NCBI GenBank assembly: GCA_009840005.1
Contig: VXOR01000077.1
Span: 1 to 62,210, forward strand
Direction: 5' to 3'
DNA from: Gemmatimonadota bacterium
GTDB lineage: Bacteria; Latescibacterota; UBA2968; UBA8231
Length of the DNA: 62,210 nt
Of this stretch, positions 61,401 through 62,210 are shown piece by piece. The notes under the pieces were generated by a model. That model saw nothing but the letters and a program-made list of their open reading frames with translations. It was not told where the DNA came from and did not search any database. The stretch's first letter is position 1. Every line of letters starts with the position of its first letter. The position numbers and the translations under genes were made by a program.

Positions 61401-61895
61401 GGATATTATGTCAATAACCCCAGCGACGAGTGGATCCCTAAGTTTTTCGCTCACAGCGACGCAAAGAGTCGGCATATTTTTGCGTCTAAGATAGATAATC
61501 ACTTGTATCGCATGGATGAGGCGCGACAGCAAAACTATTGGCAACGCTGGCTGAAACGCTATTGGCAGAACCGTTTGGAAGGTGTGCCAAAGCCTCTCGA
61601 ACCGGATGAAATCAAAGGTATGCTGAAATGGCTTGCGCACTTGACAGGGGTGTTTTCCGAAGCCATCGATTTGGCAATCAAGATGCCGAAAATCCAGGGG
61701 GATGCAGGGGGAATGCTCTACGGACTTGAAAAAGGCGATCTACCGGACGCTCACCCCGAGGCGATGGCGCGATTGGTGATCTATCTAGATTTGCCCAGCT
61801 ATGATTGTGAACTTATCCACAGGATCCTCCAGTCGCCGCTACCGCCAGAACTCAAGACGAAGCTCCAAGAACTCGACGCCAAATTAATCAACTGA
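58413..61895 (+). CDS. SIR2-domain defence-type protein (large)
   Basis: This 1160-aa protein has a SIR2 domain at residues 20-270: VIFAGAGVSKGKPACLPLF, VVTTNFDLLFEE and VHVHGALSHRQGM, with catalytic His in HGA. The remaining ~850 residues are mostly helical and of unknown fold, possibly DUF4020-like. Large SIR2 proteins in defence loci degrade NAD after phage sensing and cause abortive infection. It lies 114 bp after the nuclease-methylase gene on the same strand, with its own weak start. Base composition is lower in GC than the metabolic genes. Confidence 0.85.
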   Translation: MKIAEIDFPSPLLSALRDGELVIFAGAGVSKGKPACLPLFKELAEKIAQGTGEVLREKESEREPEDRFLGRLHQKGVKVHERAVQELSRNNPKPTDLHRDLLRLYQKNGEQVRVVTTNFDLLFEEAAQAVFGAVPEIFRAPALPLGRDFNGIVHVHGALSHRQGMVLTDEDFGRAYLTEGWARRFLVELFRRFPVLFVGYRHNDMILNYLARALPPDETKPRFALTDDNDLQRWNALKIESIGYPKDQHEVLYEGVCRLAEYVNRGVLDWQREITDLAEKPPPSLDEEAADLIADSLSDAVRTRFFTQAATSPEWIDWLSKRGHLDPLFGTDDLSEPSAVLAGWLAENFAHDQAYKLFLLIAQHQMQLNPSFWYHLQWAIGKGEKPLDEDTLSRWVSLLLETAPADMNWPMWLEISKRCNDQNLMPALLQIFAAMLKSRLLLKGFKWPSDDENDQMLRIDVDLPLACDLYELNELWEKGLKPNLSQVAEPLLSLVVQYFEDRHRTLSMWQQPDIGDYISCPAIEPHAHAQNISVEDIDILTDAARDSLEWLASNQANVAAAWCDLLISSDIPRLRRLAVHTLSVRSDLTADAKIDWLLTRIGLYDLNAHHETFRAVKQTYPQASPAQREKLIEVVLAYRWLGEDLSNREENTAYRHFNWLSWLHDVDPTWTLAKTKLDEVWKKYPKFKKPEHPDFIFLPKSVETKSPWSVKELLAKPAGEWLEKLLSFHSNDPFDEHLLQSAVGDAAKQEFRWGLDLADALVSRENWETNFWTALIQAWSGTVLDENQIRTVIHHLKNANLYQKHGREIAYILYNLVRDGGRPYALELLPQANKIAAALWASIDREPPFYEMSNWLSSSSATLALFWLESLSLWRKQQDPVPNRLDGEYLAALSKIVEDRTIGRRFGKTILVGEFVFLLAIDENWTKENLLPLFFKKNHRNADDYKAIWNGFLTLGRLTPPVAELLGEAFLEAVQYINSDLSDRRDKFIEAYVTMIGYYVNNPSDEWIPKFFAHSDAKSRHIFASKIDNHLYRMDEARQQNYWQRWLKRYWQNRLEGVPKPLEPDEIKGMLKWLAHLTGVFSEAIDLAIKMPKIQGDAGGMLYGLEKGDLPDAHPEAMARLVIYLDLPSYDCELIHRILQSPLPPELKTKLQELDAKLIN

Positions 61896-61909
61896 CGTTA
61901 CGCAGTGTT

Positions 61910-62210
61910 CTACTCGTCGGCGTCTAGCAGGTTCTTAAAGGCTTCGAGGCTGGGCACCTGGATGGCCGCCCGATGCAACCGCTTGAGGCGCTGTACATCG
62001 TCAATGGCCCCAAGGCGCACGGCCAAGCGGCGCACGGCCTCCGGTTGAAAGCGCAGTTCCAACACTTCTTGGATGCTTTCGCAGATACCTTGCTCAATGC
62101 CTTGCTCAATGCCTTGCTCAATGCCCTGCTCAATGCCTTGCTCAATGCCTTGCTCAATGCCTTGCTTAAGGGCCTTCTCCGTGAAATACTGCACTACCGA
62201 CGATTCATAC
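61910..62210 (-). CDS. Rpn/PD-(D/E)XK-type transposase-like protein, 5' end beyond window
   Basis: The frame stays open to the window edge. It reads YESSVVQYFTEKALKQ, then GIEQ repeated six times, then GICESIQEVLELRFQPEAVR, ending in LDADE. A GIEQ or similar tail is typical of Rpn-type recombination-promoting nucleases and related PD-(D/E)XK transposases. Only the C-terminal 99 codons are present. Confidence 0.6.
   Translation of the reverse strand, partial: YESSVVQYFTEKALKQGIEQGIEQGIEQGIEQGIEQGIEQGICESIQEVLELRFQPEAVRRLAVRLGAIDDVQRLKRLHRAAIQVPSLEAFKNLLDADE
62088..62166. repeat. 12-nt tandem repeat encoding GIEQ
   Basis: About six units of CTTGCTCAATGC (one unit with a C for T change) encode Gly-Ile-Glu-Gln on the minus strand. 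Copy number may vary by slippage in multiples of 4 residues without shifting frame. Confidence 0.85.

Overview
The window is a GC-rich bacterial chromosome segment. Genes are closely packed and usually carry AGGAG-type ribosome binding sites. It has six phytanoyl-CoA-dioxygenase-like (PhyH) proteins, three Gfo/Idh/MocA oxidoreductases, two xylose-isomerase-like TIM barrels, an SMP-30 protein, a sulfatase, a PQQ enzyme and several amidohydrolases. This mix recalls uncultivated, often sponge- or marine-associated lineages such as Latescibacterota or Poribacteria. That assignment is inferred from gene content only; there is no rRNA or marker gene here.

Layout. (1) 0.1-8.3 kb, minus strand: a type II restriction-modification pair whose methylase resembles E. 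coli YhdJ, then a NurA / HAS-barrel-like / HerA operon, an SH3-like protein and a STAS/GHKL regulatory pair with an unlisted 44-aa membrane protein. (2) 8.4-32.9 kb: catabolic and oxidative genes (PhyH enzymes, SMP-30, amidohydrolase, PQQ dehydrogenase, Gfo/Idh oxidoreductases, sugar isomerases, GH-like propeller, YceI), a second DNA methylase, two SAM methyltransferases, a GNAT and a tandem pair of secreted unknown proteins. (3) 33.0-40.7 kb: a vapBC module between imperfect direct repeats, a six-repeat CRISPR array, and a type I Dev/MYXAN cas operon (cas6-cas3-cas8-cas7-cas5). No cas1 or cas4 is present, but an in-frame piece resembling the cas2 C terminus follows cas5. cas3 carries an in-frame amber codon before a plausible conserved tail. 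(4) 40.7-52.2 kb: an exported VOC protein, an AAA-ATPase/PD-(D/E)XK gene bracketed by ~41-bp direct repeats, sulfatase, orphan solute-binding lipoprotein, Gfo/Idh, Fic, Rieske, amidohydrolase, class III aminotransferase and PhyH. (5) 52.2-62.2 kb: a defence-like island. An AlbA_2/Schlafen-like ATPase, a ParA-like ATPase and a type IIG-like nuclease-methylase have overlapping reading frames, and a large SIR2 protein and a truncated Rpn-like gene follow.

Main points. The best candidate for an undescribed system is the coupled AlbA_2-ParA-type IIG operon (with or without SIR2). Its ParA has lost the P-loop lysine (KGGVGTTS) and its nuclease-methylase is split by a single extra A. Together with the amber codon in cas3 and the missing adaptation genes, several immune loci look as if they are decaying, unless the differences are assembly errors. 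Other notable points are a PhyH protein with an H-x-G motif as in iron halogenases, and CRISPR repeats with a constant 27-nt core but two kinds of 9-nt end. All functions are read from motifs and remembered family features; no database search was run.
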